From Streptomyces sp. LBL (lineage in GTDB: Bacteria > Actinomycetota > Actinomycetes > Streptomycetales > Streptomycetaceae): a DNA stretch of 64,000 nucleotides. Below, one piece after another: positions 24,953-34,684 of the stretch (the stretch's first letter is position 1; the number at the start of each line of letters is the position of its first letter). The stretch spans positions 124,001 through 188,000 of the forward strand of contig NZ_JARXYX010000002.1 in NCBI RefSeq assembly GCF_029893585.1, given 5' to 3'. Made by a program: the position numbers and the translations under genes. The notes under the pieces are model-generated. The model made no database searches. It had not been told where the DNA came from and was given only the letters and a program-made list of their open reading frames with translations.

Positions 24953-26161
24953 CTACTCGGTGAGTTGACTGCCGACGACCGACACGAACGAGACGCACTC
25001 GCCGGGTCCGCCGCCGAGGTTGTGCGTCAGGGCGAGCGAGCGTCCTTCGGCCACGGACTGCACGGTCCGCTCGGCCGGTGCCTCGCCCCGCAGTTGCAGC
25101 CACGCCTCGAACATCATGCGCAGGCCGGAGGCGCCGATGGGGTGGCCGAAGGCCTTCAGGCCGCCGTCCGGGTTGACGGGCAGCGAACCGTCCAGGTCGA
25201 ACGCCCCACTGGTCACGTCCTTCCATCCCTGACCGCGCTCGGAGAACCCCAGGTCCTCCATCAGCACCAGTTCGGTGGGCGTGAAGCAGTCGTGGACCTC
25301 CGCCAGCGCGAGTTCGGTGCGCGGGTCGGTGATGCCCGCCTGCCGGTAGGCCTCCTGGGCGGAGGCGACGACCTCGGGGAAGGTGGTGAAGTCGTACTCC
25401 GGGTCGAGGAGCCCGTCCGCCGGGCCGGCGACGAAGGACAGCGCCTTCACGAAGATCGGTTTGTCGGTGTACCGGTAGGCGTCCTCGGCGCGTACGACGA
25501 TCGCCGCCGCCGAGCCGTCGGAGACGCCCGAACAGTCGAACACGCCGAGCATGCCCGCGACGATGGGGGCCGACCGGATGCGCTCCGGGGACACCTCCTT
25601 GCGGAACTGCGCGCGGGGGTTTCGGGCGCCGTTGGCGTGGTTCTTCCAGGCGATACGGGTGATGACGTCCTTCATCTCCTCGTCCCCCAGGCCGTACTTG
25701 GCGGCGTAGGCGGGGGCGAGGAGGGAGAAGTTGGCCGGGGCGGTGATCTCCCCCCGGCTGTCGTCGCCCGCGCCCGGGATGACGGTGCCCGACAGCCCGG
25801 ACATGCCCGAGTCCTTGAGCTTCTCCACGCCGACCGCCATCGCCACGTCGTACGCCCCGGACGCGACGGCGTAGCAGGCGTTGCGCAGGGCCTCGGAGCC
25901 GGTCGCGCACATGTTCTCGACACGGGTGACCGGCTTGTTCGGCAGATGGAGCGCCCGGCTCAGGGTCAGGCCGGACACGCCGGAGGCCTGGGTGCCGAAC
26001 CAGTACGCGTCGATGTCGTCGAGGGTGATGCCGGCCGAGGTCACCGCCTCGCCCACGGCGTCGATCAGCAGGTCGTCCGCCGAGCGGGTCCAGTGCTCGC
26101 CGAAGGGCGTGCAGCCCATGCCGACGATCGCGACCCGGTCCCGTATTCCGTGCGAGCCCAT
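24953..26161 (-). CDS. thiolase / lipid-transfer-protein-like acyltransferase
   Basis: A 402-residue SCP2-thiolase-type protein. The nucleophile is kept (VENMCATGS, Cys85). EVHDCFTPTE and AFGHPIGASG provide the other thiolase-fold active-site residues. This suggests real thiolytic chemistry, unlike the Ltp2-like paralogue at 59555-60706. Its ATG overlaps the stop of the KS-like/DUF35 fusion by one base (TGATG), implying a complex with that protein's Zn-ribbon/OB domain. SCP2-type thiolases with DUF35 partners are common in steroid and terpenoid catabolism of actinobacteria. Confidence 0.9.
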   Translation of the reverse strand: MGSHGIRDRVAIVGMGCTPFGEHWTRSADDLLIDAVGEAVTSAGITLDDIDAYWFGTQASGVSGLTLSRALHLPNKPVTRVENMCATGSEALRNACYAVASGAYDVAMAVGVEKLKDSGMSGLSGTVIPGAGDDSRGEITAPANFSLLAPAYAAKYGLGDEEMKDVITRIAWKNHANGARNPRAQFRKEVSPERIRSAPIVAGMLGVFDCSGVSDGSAAAIVVRAEDAYRYTDKPIFVKALSFVAGPADGLLDPEYDFTTFPEVVASAQEAYRQAGITDPRTELALAEVHDCFTPTELVLMEDLGFSERGQGWKDVTSGAFDLDGSLPVNPDGGLKAFGHPIGASGLRMMFEAWLQLRGEAPAERTVQSVAEGRSLALTHNLGGGPGECVSFVSVVGSQLTE

Positions 26162-27597
26162 CAGCGTGTCCCCTCGGTCTCGCCCGTGCGCACCGGCCGG
26201 GCCTTCCAGAAGTAGTTGTGGACGCCGGACGCCGTGACCGTGCGCCGGAAGGTCATCTCCACCCGGGCGCCGATGACGGCGTCGGCCTCGGTGGCGTCGG
26301 TGAGCTGGCAGCGGAACCGGCCGCCGCCGTCGTAGTCGACGACCACGACGAGCATCGGCGGACTCGGCGTGTGCGCCAGCCGGTCGACGGTGAATGTCGC
26401 GACCGTGCCGCGTACCTGCTGCATCGGCTCGTCGGTCATGGCGTCGACGCTCCGGCAGGAGGTGCACACCCGGTCCGGCGGCAGATGACGGGTGCCGCAC
26501 TTCTCGCAGCGGGAGGCCACGAACCCGTACTTCCAGCCGGTGCGGCGGTGTGCGGGCGGGGCGTACGGCGGCTCGGGGTCCGGCCGGCGGGGCGGTTCGC
26601 GGTCCAGGAGGCCGCGCCAGGAGAGGTAGGTGGCGTACGGCATCGGGGCGCTGCCCGCGGCGATCTGGGCGGCGACCGGGCGGGCCGCGCGGTGGGCGGG
26701 GAGCGCGTCGGTGGTGCGCAGCAGGAGGACTCCGGCGCCATCGCCGAGCACGAGGAGCGCGATGAGCTCGCCGGGCCCGGCCCGGTCGAGCACGTCGGCG
26801 AGGAGGAGGCCGGGCTGGGCGGTACCGGCGTTGCCGATCGCCCCGGCGAGGTCCAAGGTCACCGCCTCGGGCCGTACGCCCGCGGCACGCCGTACCGCCG
26901 CGCACGCGCGCGCGTGCAGCCCCGAAACGACGAAGTGGTCGATCGCTGCGACGTCGAGGGCCGCGTGGTCGAGGGCCGCGGTGAGCGCCTTGTCCGCGAG
27001 GGACACGTAGATCTCCTCCGCGAAGCGCTCCTCCCAGACCCGGGAGGAGGCGGCACCGGGCAGGCGCCAGCGTTCGAGGATCTCGTCGCTGACCGTGTCG
27101 TGGGCGAGCAGTTCCGCGATGACGGGTGCCCCGTCGCGGTGGCCGCCGAAGACGAAGGCCGCCGCGCCGTCGCCGCCCGCGACCTCGTCGCTGCCGCCGG
27201 GCAGGCCGGTGCGCAGGTCGGACAGGACCGTCAGGGTCGGGATCGGCGAGCGGGCGGCGGTCAGCAGCGCGCCGAGGCCGGAGCGGACCGAGCCGGCCAT
27301 GTCGGCGGCGAGCACGTGCTCGTCCAGGCCGAGCGCGGCGTGCACGGCGGTCGCGTTCGTCTTGTCGAGGTACGCCGGGGCGGCGGTGGCCAGGAAGAGC
27401 TGGCCGATGCGCGGGCGCAGGCAGTCGCGCTCCAGGGCACCGCGGGCCGCCTCGACGGCCATGGACGTGGTGTCCTCGTCGTAGCCCGCGACCGCGCGGG
27501 TTCCCTTGCCTCCCCGCGTGCCCAGTACGGCGGCGACGTCGGCCCGGGCGAGGCGGTGGTACGGCACGTAGGCGCCGTAGGCGATGAGTCCGGCCAT
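26161..27597 (-). CDS. KASIII/HMGCS-like protein fused to DUF35 Zn-ribbon/OB domain
   Basis: A 478-residue fusion. Residues 1 to about 340 have a KASIII/HMG-CoA-synthase-like thiolase fold (IGNAGTA, AIDHFVVSGLH). The segment that should hold the nucleophilic Cys reads ADMAGSVRSG (Ser103), so normal acyl-enzyme chemistry is doubtful. The C-terminal part has a rubredoxin-like zinc ribbon, C364-x2-C367-x10-C378-x2-C381, then an OB fold, i.e. a DUF35 module. DUF35 proteins dock onto thiolase-fold partners. The ATG at 27597 is chosen because GGAGG lies 8 bp upstream. It is coupled on both sides to thiolase genes. Confidence 0.85.
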   Translation of the reverse strand: MAGLIAYGAYVPYHRLARADVAAVLGTRGGKGTRAVAGYDEDTTSMAVEAARGALERDCLRPRIGQLFLATAAPAYLDKTNATAVHAALGLDEHVLAADMAGSVRSGLGALLTAARSPIPTLTVLSDLRTGLPGGSDEVAGGDGAAAFVFGGHRDGAPVIAELLAHDTVSDEILERWRLPGAASSRVWEERFAEEIYVSLADKALTAALDHAALDVAAIDHFVVSGLHARACAAVRRAAGVRPEAVTLDLAGAIGNAGTAQPGLLLADVLDRAGPGELIALLVLGDGAGVLLLRTTDALPAHRAARPVAAQIAAGSAPMPYATYLSWRGLLDREPPRRPDPEPPYAPPAHRRTGWKYGFVASRCEKCGTRHLPPDRVCTSCRSVDAMTDEPMQQVRGTVATFTVDRLAHTPSPPMLVVVVDYDGGGRFRCQLTDATEADAVIGARVEMTFRRTVTASGVHNYFWKARPVRTGETEGTR

Positions 27598-27598
27598 A

Positions 27599-28849
27599 TC
27601 AGCGTCCTCCATTGGCGTTGATGGCGTCGGTGGGCCGTTCGAAGACCGCGGCCAGGCCCTGGCCGCCCCCGAGGCACATGGTCTCCAGGCCGTAGCGGGC
27701 CTGGCGGCGGTCGAGTTCACGCAGCAGGGTGGCGAGGATGCGGCCGCCGGTGGCTCCGACGGGGTGGCCCAGCGAGATGCCGGAGCCGTTGACGTTGAAC
27801 CGTTCGAAGTCGGTCTCGGTCAGGTCCCAGGCGCGGGTGCAGGCGAGCACCTGGGCGGCGAACGCCTCGTTGAGTTCGATCAGGTCGATGTCGGCGAGCT
27901 TCAGGTCGGCCCGTTCCAGGGCCCGGGCCGTGGCGGGCACCGGGCCGATGCCCATCGTCTGCGGCGGTACGCCCACGACGGCCCAGGAGACCAGGCGGCC
28001 GAGGGGCCTGAGCCCCAGCTCGGCGGCGCGCTCGGGGTGGGTCACGACGCAGAGTGCGGCGCCGTCGTTCTGCCCGCTGGCGTTGCCCGCGGTGACGGTC
28101 GCCTCCGGGTCCTGGCGGCCGAGCACCGGACGCAGCGTCGCGAGCTTCTCCAACGAGGAGTCGGGGCGCGGGTGTTCGTCGGTGTCGACGACCGTATCGC
28201 CCTTCCTGGCGCGTACGGTGACGGGCACGATCTCGTCGGCGAACCGGCCCTCCCGTTGAGCGGCGACGGCCTTCTCGTGGGAGCGCAGGGCGAGTCGGTC
28301 CTGTTCCTCGCGGGGGATGGCGTACTCGCGGCGCAGGTTCTCGGCGGTCTCCAACATGCCCCCGGGGACGGGGTGGTTGACGCCTCCGGAGGTGACGCGC
28401 CCGCGCGCCAGCCGGTCGTGCAAGGTGGTGCCCGCACCGCGTACGCCCCAGCGGACGTCGGTGGTGTAGAACTCGGCCTGGCTCATGGACTCGACACCGC
28501 CCGCGAGGACGAGGTCGCTCGCGCCGGTCTGCACCTGCATCGCCGCCGTGATGATCGCCTGCAGGCCGGAGCCGCAGCGGCGGTCGATCTGCAGTCCCGG
28601 GACCTCCACGGGCAGACCGGCGTCCAGGGCGGCCACACGGCCGATGGCCGGGGCCTCGCCGTTGGGGTAGCACTGGCCCAGCAGGAGGTCGTCGACGGCG
28701 GCGGGTGGTATGCCGGTGCGTTCCAGCACGGCACGTACGACCGTGGCGGCGAGTTCGGCCGCCGTCACGTCGCGGAAGACGCCGCCGTAGCCGCCGACGG
28801 GGGTACGCAGGGGCTCGCAGATCACCGCGTCACGCAGGAGGGCGGGCAT
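27599..28849 (-). CDS. acetyl-CoA C-acyltransferase (thiolase)
   Basis: A 416-residue thiolase II-type enzyme with a complete active site: nucleophile Cys in DRRCGSGLQA, His in NGSGISLGHPVGATGGR, and the second Cys in MCLGGGQG. It would release acetyl- or propionyl-CoA in a beta-oxidation cycle. The N-terminal RDAVICEPLRTPVG and LLGQCYPNGEA are family-typical. Its stop lies 1 bp before the next ATG (TGATATG), so it is tightly coupled to the KS-like fusion. A 174-bp repeat-containing gap separates it from the upstream SDR. Confidence 0.93.
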   Translation of the reverse strand: MPALLRDAVICEPLRTPVGGYGGVFRDVTAAELAATVVRAVLERTGIPPAAVDDLLLGQCYPNGEAPAIGRVAALDAGLPVEVPGLQIDRRCGSGLQAIITAAMQVQTGASDLVLAGGVESMSQAEFYTTDVRWGVRGAGTTLHDRLARGRVTSGGVNHPVPGGMLETAENLRREYAIPREEQDRLALRSHEKAVAAQREGRFADEIVPVTVRARKGDTVVDTDEHPRPDSSLEKLATLRPVLGRQDPEATVTAGNASGQNDGAALCVVTHPERAAELGLRPLGRLVSWAVVGVPPQTMGIGPVPATARALERADLKLADIDLIELNEAFAAQVLACTRAWDLTETDFERFNVNGSGISLGHPVGATGGRILATLLRELDRRQARYGLETMCLGGGQGLAAVFERPTDAINANGGR

Positions 28850-28921
28850 CGGGTGGGCCTTTCGTGAGGGGGACGGACGTGGGTGCGGGGCCAGAAGGGG
28901 CAGGGCTGAGAAGGAGCGGGA

Positions 28922-29018
28922 CTGCGGTCGGTCAGGGGCGGGCGGGGCTGCGGTCGGTCAGGCTGCGGTCGGTCAGGCTGCGGTCGGTCAGGGGCGGGCG
29001 GGGCTGCGGTCGGTCAGG
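28922..29018. repeat. 15-bp repeats with GC-rich spacers
   Basis: CTGCGGTCGGTCAGG occurs at 28922, 28948, 28963, 28978 and 29004, some copies separated by GGCGGGCGGGG, between the thiolase start and the SDR stop. Confidence 0.92.
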
Positions 29019-29023
29019 GGCGC

Positions 29024-29770
29024 TCACATGTACCGGCCGCCGGTCACCTCGACCACGGCTCCGGTGACGTAGCTCGCCAGGTCGGAGGCGAGGAACAGGA
29101 CGACCTGGGCGACCTCGGCGGGCTCGCCGGCCCGCCCCAGAGGGATCTCCGCGAGCTTCGCGTCCCAGGCGGCCTTGGGCATCGCCTCGGTCATGGCGGT
29201 GCGGATCAGACCGGGCTGCACGGCGTTGACGCGCACGCTCGCCTTCGCGAGTTCCTTGGCGGAGGCCTTGGTGAGGCCTACGAGTCCCGCCTTGGCGGCG
29301 CTGTAGTTCGTCTGGCCGAAGTTGCCGACCTTGCCGGCGATGGAGGAGATGTTGACGATGCTGCCGCCCTGACCGTGCGCGCGCATCGCCTCGGCGGCGT
29401 ACCGGGTGCCGTTCCAGGCGCCGGTCAGATGGACGTCGACGACGGCGCGGAAGTCGGCGAGGGCCATCTTGCGCAGAGTCGCGTCCCGGGTGATCCCGGC
29501 GTTGTTGACCATGACGCCGACCGGTCCGAAGGTGTCGGTGCAGTGGGCGACGAGGGCGGCGACCTCGTCCTCGTCGGTGACGTCACAGCGGAGCGAGGTG
29601 GCGGCCACGCCGTTCTTGGCCAGCTGGTCCGCGGCCTCGGCCGCGGCCTGCTCGTTGATGTCGCCGAGGACGACCGATGCGCCCGCGCCGCCGAGGACAC
29701 CGGCGATCTCGAAGCCGATGCCCTGTGCACCGCCGGTGATCACCGCGTTCCGGCCGTCCAGCAGTCCCAT
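29024..29770 (-). CDS. FabG-like SDR 3-oxoacyl reductase / hydroxyacyl dehydrogenase
   Basis: A 248-residue short-chain dehydrogenase close to FabG. The cofactor motif is TGGAQGIG (12-19), the structural NNAG starts at residue 89, and the catalytic residues are Ser142, Tyr156 and Lys160 (YSAAK). In this context it probably oxidises 3-hydroxyacyl-CoA before thiolysis (inference), although FabG-type enzymes can work in either direction. It is the first gene of the minus-strand catabolic unit and is divergent from an acyl-CoA dehydrogenase across an AT-rich operator-like region. Confidence 0.9.
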   Translation of the reverse strand: MGLLDGRNAVITGGAQGIGFEIAGVLGGAGASVVLGDINEQAAAEAADQLAKNGVAATSLRCDVTDEDEVAALVAHCTDTFGPVGVMVNNAGITRDATLRKMALADFRAVVDVHLTGAWNGTRYAAEAMRAHGQGGSIVNISSIAGKVGNFGQTNYSAAKAGLVGLTKASAKELAKASVRVNAVQPGLIRTAMTEAMPKAAWDAKLAEIPLGRAGEPAEVAQVVLFLASDLASYVTGAVVEVTGGRYM

Positions 29771-29804
29771 GTCAGCCCGCCCTGGCTCGACGCTATTCCT
29801 CTCA

Positions 29805-29830
29805 AATAGATAACCTATTATGCTGAAACA
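29805..29830. promoter_or_regulatory. AT-rich operator/promoter module, class A
   Basis: An inverted repeat AATAG-ATAAC-CTATT (29805-29819) is followed by a CAATCAATACGG block ending near 29839. The same arrangement occurs at 63930. It sits between the divergent SDR (29770) and acyl-CoA dehydrogenase (29882) starts and probably controls both. Confidence 0.55.
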
Positions 29831-29881
29831 ATCAATACGGCGATGGACTGCGCCGGCGGGCCGGACGAGGAGAGAAGCCAG

Positions 29882-31108
29882 GTGGACATCAGCTATCCCC
29901 CGGAGACCGAGACGTTCCGCACCGAGGTCCGGGCGTTCCTCGCCGGGACCCTGCCGCCCGACTGGAAGGGCATCGGCGCGCTCGACGAGGAGGCGGCCTG
30001 GGCCTTCGCCCGGGACTGGCGCGGACTCCTCGCCGAGCGACGGTACCTCTCCCTCACCTGGCCCGAGCGGTACGGCGGCCGGGGCCTCACGAAGCTCCAC
30101 CAGGTCGTCCTGATGGAGGAGCTCGCCCTGGCCGGAGTGCCGTTCGGGCTGCCGCAGGACACCTTCGGCGTGAAGATGCTGGCGAACACGCTGCTGCGCT
30201 GGGGCACGGAGGAACAGAAGCGCCGTTTCCTCCCCCGCATCCTCAGCGGCGAGGACACCTGGTGTCAGGGGTACTCGGAGCCGGACGCGGGTTCGGACCT
30301 GGCGTCGTTGAAAACCCGAGCGGTGCCGGAGGGCGACACGTGGGTGATCGACGGCCAGAAGGTGTGGACCTCCGGCGCCCACCACAGCGACTGGATCTTC
30401 GTCCTGGCCCGCACGAACCGGGACGCCTCCCCGCACCGCGGCATCTCCTTTCTCCTCGTCCCGCTCGACCAGCCCGGCGTCGAGGTGCGTCCGTTCCGCA
30501 TGATGAGCGGGCAACTGCACTTCAACGAGGTCTTCTTCAGCAGCGCCCGCACCCGGGCCGACCTGGTCGTAGGGGGCGTCGACAACGGATGGACGGTCGC
30601 CCAGAGCCTGCTCGGTGTGGAGCGCGGGGAGGAGGCGGCGACCAACCCGATCCTGTTCAAGGCGGAGGTCGAACGTCTCGTCGAGCTGGCGCGCCTGTAC
30701 GGCAAGGACCAGGACCCGGTCATCCGGCAGCGGATCGCCTGGTGCTGGTCCAAGGTCGAGATCATGCGCTATCTCGGCTACCGGATCCTCACCGGCTGGC
30801 TCAAGGGCGCCGATCCGGGCCCCGAGTCGTCGATCGCCAAGCTGTACTGGAGCGAGTACCACACCAAGGTCACCGACCTGGCGATGGACATCATGGGCCT
30901 GCACGCCCAGGTACCGGTCGGCCGCCCGCCCCTGCGCACCTACCGCACCGACGACCCCGGTGCCGCGAACTCCTCGGCGTCCTGGTCCACGACCTACCTG
31001 ATCGCCCGCTCCGGCACGATCTACGCGGGGACCTCGCAGGTGCAGCGGAACATCCTCGCGGAGAAGGTCCTGGGGCTGCCGCGTGAGCCGAGGGCCGCGG
31101 CGGGTTAG
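29882..31108 (+). CDS. acyl-CoA dehydrogenase
   Basis: A 408-residue FadE-type flavoenzyme with N-terminal helical, middle beta and C-terminal helical domains. [20 protein letters not shown] and the following [11 protein letters not shown] mark the FAD/substrate region. The C-terminal [22 protein letters not shown] is the usual family signature. It introduces a double bond next to the thioester carbonyl. The GTG start is chosen from GGAGAG upstream. Among the window's dehydrogenases it is closest in style to that at 48678 and lacks an adjacent paired subunit. Confidence 0.92.
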   Translation: MDISYPPETETFRTEVRAFLAGTLPPDWKGIGALDEEAAWAFARDWRGLLAERRYLSLTWPERYGGRGLTKLHQVVLMEELALAGVPFGLPQDTFGVKMLANTLLRWGTEEQKRRFLPRILSGEDTWCQGYSEPDAGSDLASLKTRAVPEGDTWVIDGQKVWTSGAHHSDWIFVLARTNRDASPHRGISFLLVPLDQPGVEVRPFRMMSGQLHFNEVFFSSARTRADLVVGGVDNGWTVAQSLLGVERGEEAATNPILFKAEVERLVELARLYGKDQDPVIRQRIAWCWSKVEIMRYLGYRILTGWLKGADPGPESSIAKLYWSEYHTKVTDLAMDIMGLHAQVPVGRPPLRTYRTDDPGAANSSASWSTTYLIARSGTIYAGTSQVQRNILAEKVLGLPREPRAAAG

Positions 31109-31274
31109 GGCCCTGGGCGCCGGCCGGGGGCGCGGTGCCGCATGCGACGGCGGAACGCGTCGGAGGCTGGGGCAGGCGAAGCGCGGTGGGCCGGATCGCC
31201 ATACTCGTTGGGCCCCCGGCCCCGGTGGGACTATCGTCGGAATCCTGGGGCCATGACGACGGAAGGCGGCCGTG

Positions 31275-31532
31275 ATGCCGCAGGACGAGGCCGTGATCGG
31301 CTGTACGGGGAAGGTACTCATCGGAACCCGCGGATCCGCGGGCCCCGGTGAGATCCTGGTGCGGGTCAGAGGCGGCTCCGAGACCTTCCTCGCCTGGTCC
31401 GAGGATCCCCTGCCCACCGGGGCGACGGTGCTCGTGATCGAGTCGCGTGGATGCCGCGAGGTCGGCGTCATCGCGTGGGCGGATCCATTGGACGCGCTGG
31501 CGGCGATCCCGCCGGCGCCGACTGAGGAGTGA
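31275..31532 (+). CDS. small NfeD-like protein
   Basis: An 85-residue soluble OB-fold-like protein ([24 protein letters not shown], then [20 protein letters not shown]). It matches the C-terminal NfeD domain, which partners flotillins; no membrane segment is present. It lies 3 bp before the SPFH gene, the classic NfeD-flotillin pairing. GGAAGG precedes the ATG by 8 bp; a GTG one codon upstream is an alternative start. Confidence 0.75.
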   Translation: MPQDEAVIGCTGKVLIGTRGSAGPGEILVRVRGGSETFLAWSEDPLPTGATVLVIESRGCREVGVIAWADPLDALAAIPPAPTEE

Positions 31533-31535
31533 AGC

Positions 31536-32732
31536 ATGTTCGGATACCGCGTTCCCGCTCCCGACGAGGCGATGCTGATCTCGGGAGGCCGACGGGGACT
31601 GGGGGGCGCGCCGTTCCGGGTGGTGACGGGGCACGGCAAGTTCGTGCTCCCGATCTTCCGCAAGACCCGGTTCCTCACCCTGTCGATGTGCGAGTCCGAG
31701 GTCACCGAGACCTGCGTGACCAGGCAGGGCATCGCGCTGCACGTCCGCGCGGTCATCGCCTTCAAGGTCGGCAACGACCACGAGAGCATCATCAACGCGG
31801 GCCAGCGGTTCCTCTCCGACCAGGACCAGATGTCGGTGCTGACCGGCCGGATCTTCGCCGGTCACCTGCGGGCCATCATCGGCTCGATGACGGTCGAGGA
31901 GATCGTCACCGAGCGGCAGAAGCTCGCCGCGGAGGTCCTGGACACCTCGAAGATCGAGATGGCGAAGATCGGTCTGATCGTGGACTCGCTGCAGATCCAG
32001 TCGATCGACGACGGCGACGTCGGCTACATCGAGGCCATGTCCGCGCCGCACAAGGCGGCCATCCGGCGGCAGGCCCAGATCGCCCAGGCCCAGGCCACCC
32101 AGGCCTCGGTCGAGGCGGAGCAGGTGGCGGCCCGCAACCAGGCCGAGTACGCCCGGCAGACCGCCGTGGTCAGGGCGGAGTACTCGGCCGAGGTGGACCG
32201 CGCCGAGGCGAGGGCCGCGCAGGCCGGGCCGCTGGCGCAGGCCCACGCCCAGCAGGAGGTCCTCGACGCCCAGACGGACCTGGCCCTGCGCCAGGCGAAA
32301 CTGCGCCAGCAGCAGCTGGTGGCGGAGATAGTGAAGCCCGCCGAGGCCGAGGCCGAGCGGATCAGGGTGCTCGCCGCCGCCGAGGCGCAGCGCATGAAGA
32401 TCCAGGCCGAGGCTGCGGCCTCGTACGACCGGGTGGCGCTCGACCGGCTGCTGATCGACCAGCTCCCGCAGATCGTGAAGGAGGCCGCCGGCGGCCTCGC
32501 CGGCGCCAACGTCAATGTCCTAAACGGCGCGGACGGTCTTGGTGAGATCGCCGCCGGCCTGGTGTCCCAGGGCCTGACGATCCTCGACTCGGTCCGGCAG
32601 AACCTGAACGGCCAGGACCCCGCCGCCCGCCGCCCCGAGGAGAGCACCGGCCTCCTCCAGTTGCACGCGAACAAGGACAACAAGGCGAGCAAGGAGAACA
32701 AGACCAACAACGGCTCGGTGGACCTCGACTGA
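31536..32732 (+). CDS. SPFH/flotillin-like protein
   Basis: A 398-residue SPFH-domain protein. The N-terminal band-7 domain (about 1-170, [26 protein letters not shown] end) is followed by a long Ala/Gln/Glu-rich coiled coil (about 175-310) with flotillin-typical [20 protein letters not shown]. The C-terminal tail is polar, Lys/Asn-rich ([16 protein letters not shown]). Flotillins organise membrane microdomains. There is no N-terminal transmembrane helix, so attachment would be peripheral. It is paired with the NfeD-like gene and unrelated in function to the flanking catabolic genes. Confidence 0.9.
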   Translation: MFGYRVPAPDEAMLISGGRRGLGGAPFRVVTGHGKFVLPIFRKTRFLTLSMCESEVTETCVTRQGIALHVRAVIAFKVGNDHESIINAGQRFLSDQDQMSVLTGRIFAGHLRAIIGSMTVEEIVTERQKLAAEVLDTSKIEMAKIGLIVDSLQIQSIDDGDVGYIEAMSAPHKAAIRRQAQIAQAQATQASVEAEQVAARNQAEYARQTAVVRAEYSAEVDRAEARAAQAGPLAQAHAQQEVLDAQTDLALRQAKLRQQQLVAEIVKPAEAEAERIRVLAAAEAQRMKIQAEAAASYDRVALDRLLIDQLPQIVKEAAGGLAGANVNVLNGADGLGEIAAGLVSQGLTILDSVRQNLNGQDPAARRPEESTGLLQLHANKDNKASKENKTNNGSVDLD

Positions 32733-32785
32733 CCTCCACGCCGGTGGCACAGGCAGCTGTGTCTCGTTGTGACAGGTCGGCCCCG

Positions 32786-33628
32786 TCAGCGCAGCGCGCC
32801 CTTGGTGGCGTCGGCGATGAATCCACGGGCGAAGAACGTGAACACCAGCACCAGCGGGATGACCGACAGGAGCACCCCCGACATCACCATGCTGTAGTCG
32901 GTGGAGTGGCCGGCGTACAGCTGGGCCAGCGCCACCTGGAGGGTGAGGCGGTCCGGGTTGACCAGCATCACCAAGGGGAGGATGTAGTCGTTCCAGGCGG
33001 CGATGAAGGTGTAGATGCCGAGGAACGCCAGGGCCGGCCGGACGCAGGGCAGCACCACGTGCCAGTACAGGCGGAAGAACCCGGCGCCCTCGATGCGGGC
33101 GGCGTCCAGCAGTTCGTCGGGGACACTCGTGGTGGTGTACTGCCGCATCCAGAAGATGCCGAAGGCGTTGGCGGCGGCGGGCACGATGAGCGCCTTGAGC
33201 GTGCCCAGCCAGCCCAGCTGCACCATGATCTCGTACTGCGGGATGATCGCCAGCTGGGTCGGCAGGATGTACATCGACAGCAGCACGCCGAACAGGAACT
33301 TCTTGGCCGGGAAGTCGTACTTGGCGAAGGCGAAGGCCGCCAGGGAGTCGAAGAACAGCACCAGCAGGGTGGTACAGACCGCCACGATCACCGTGTTGAA
33401 CAGCGACCCGAAGAAATCCATCCGGTCGAACAGGTGCTGGATGTTGGTCACCAGGTTGCCGCCGAACCACAGCTTCGGCGGGTAGCTGTAGATGGCCTGC
33501 GACGTGTTCGTCGCCATGACGACGATCCAGTAGAACGGGAACACCGAGATGACCACGCCGAGCATCAGGACCGCGTGGACGCTCAGTCCCCGGACACGTT
33601 TGCGGTTCAAGCCGTTCATGCCGTTCAT
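32786..33628 (-). CDS. sugar ABC transporter permease (MalG-like)
   Basis: A 280-residue carbohydrate (CUT1) permease with six predicted membrane helices. The cytoplasmic EAA loop is DAARIEGAGFFRLYWHVVLP. It is the third gene of the importer operon (binding protein, MalF-like, MalG-like); its start overlaps the MalF-like stop by 4 bp. No ATPase is encoded here, so a shared MsiK-type ATPase elsewhere is expected, as is usual in Streptomyces. Substrate unknown. Confidence 0.93.
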   Translation of the reverse strand: MNGMNGLNRKRVRGLSVHAVLMLGVVISVFPFYWIVVMATNTSQAIYSYPPKLWFGGNLVTNIQHLFDRMDFFGSLFNTVIVAVCTTLLVLFFDSLAAFAFAKYDFPAKKFLFGVLLSMYILPTQLAIIPQYEIMVQLGWLGTLKALIVPAAANAFGIFWMRQYTTTSVPDELLDAARIEGAGFFRLYWHVVLPCVRPALAFLGIYTFIAAWNDYILPLVMLVNPDRLTLQVALAQLYAGHSTDYSMVMSGVLLSVIPLVLVFTFFARGFIADATKGALR

Positions 33629-34683
33629 GGCCGTCGCTCCTTACGCTGCACCAAGCGCCAGTTGATGAGGACAATGAGCAGGATCACCAGGAAGAAGGCC
33701 CAGACGATGGCAGCCCCGTAGCCGAAGTCGTTGTTGTCGAAGGCCTGGTGGTAGAAGTACAGCAAGGTGGTCAGGCCCGCCTGGCCCGGTCCGCCGGAGT
33801 TGGGGTTGGTGGACGCGTCGCTGCCGAAGAGCACCTGTGGTTCGGTGAAGCTCTGCAGGCCGGTGACGGTGGAGACCACCACGGTGAACAGGATGATGGG
33901 CCGCAGCAGCGGGATCGTGAGGGAGAAGAAGATCCGCACCGGGCCGGCCCCGTCCATCTTGGCGGCCTCATAGAGTTCCGAGGGGATGGCCTGGAGACCG
34001 GCCAGGTAGATGATCGCGTTGTAGCCGGTCCACTGCCAGGTCATCAGCGCCGCGATCACCAACTTGATCGTCCACTCGTTGCTCATCCAGGGCACGGCGG
34101 CCAGGTGCATCGACCGGAGAATGGCGTTGATCAGGCCGAAGTTGTTGCTGAAGATCGCCCCGAAGAAGATCGCGATGGCCACCAGCGAGGTGATGCTGGG
34201 GATGAACAAGGCGACCCGGTAGAAGGCCGTGAGCCGCTTGGTCGAGTTCACCAGCACCGCGAGCACCAGGGCCAGGAAGAGCATCGGCACGGTGGACAGC
34301 ACCCAGATGACGAGGGTGTTGCGGACGGACAGCCAGAACACCGGGTCGTCCCACAGGAAGCGGAACTGCTGGAACCCGACGAAGTGCATGTCCCCGATGC
34401 CGTCCCACTTCTGGAACGCCAGATACACGGTGTAGATCACCGGGAAGAGCATGAAGACCGAGAAGATCAGGTAGTACGGCGAGATGGCCAGGTACTGCGG
34501 CCAGTGCCGGGCGACCCGCCGCCGTGGCCCGGGCCGGGGCCCGGCCGACACCGGGCGGACCCGGCGGCCGTGCCGGCCCGGGCCGCCACGCGGGCGGTCC
34601 GCAGCCTGCCGGCCGACGGGCGCGGCACCGGATCCGGAGGACGGTCCGGTGGGGGCCGGGCCGGCTACCGGGCTTGACGACAT
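33625..34683 (-). CDS. sugar ABC transporter permease (MalF-like)
   Basis: A 352-residue CUT1-type permease. A Pro/Arg/Gly-rich cytoplasmic N-terminus (about 60 residues) precedes six membrane helices starting at YLAISPYYLIFSVFMLFPVI. The EAA loop is EAAKMDGAGPVRIFFSLTIP. It follows the binding-protein gene by one base and overlaps the next permease by 4 bp, so the three are a translationally coupled operon. Confidence 0.93.
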   Translation of the reverse strand: MSSSPVAGPAPTGPSSGSGAAPVGRQAADRPRGGPGRHGRRVRPVSAGPRPGPRRRVARHWPQYLAISPYYLIFSVFMLFPVIYTVYLAFQKWDGIGDMHFVGFQQFRFLWDDPVFWLSVRNTLVIWVLSTVPMLFLALVLAVLVNSTKRLTAFYRVALFIPSITSLVAIAIFFGAIFSNNFGLINAILRSMHLAAVPWMSNEWTIKLVIAALMTWQWTGYNAIIYLAGLQAIPSELYEAAKMDGAGPVRIFFSLTIPLLRPIILFTVVVSTVTGLQSFTEPQVLFGSDASTNPNSGGPGQAGLTTLLYFYHQAFDNNDFGYGAAIVWAFFLVILLIVLINWRLVQRKERRP

Positions 34684-34684
34684 G

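Noticed and set aside
26161..27597. Polyketide or fatty-acid ketosynthase of a biosynthetic cluster.
   Set aside because: No acyltransferase, carrier protein or ketoreductase modules are near, and the nucleophilic Cys is missing; the setting is catabolic.
30891..32246. Minus-strand open frame across the dehydrogenase end and flotillin gene.
   Set aside because: Shadow of the real genes; its translation is repetitive and without motifs.
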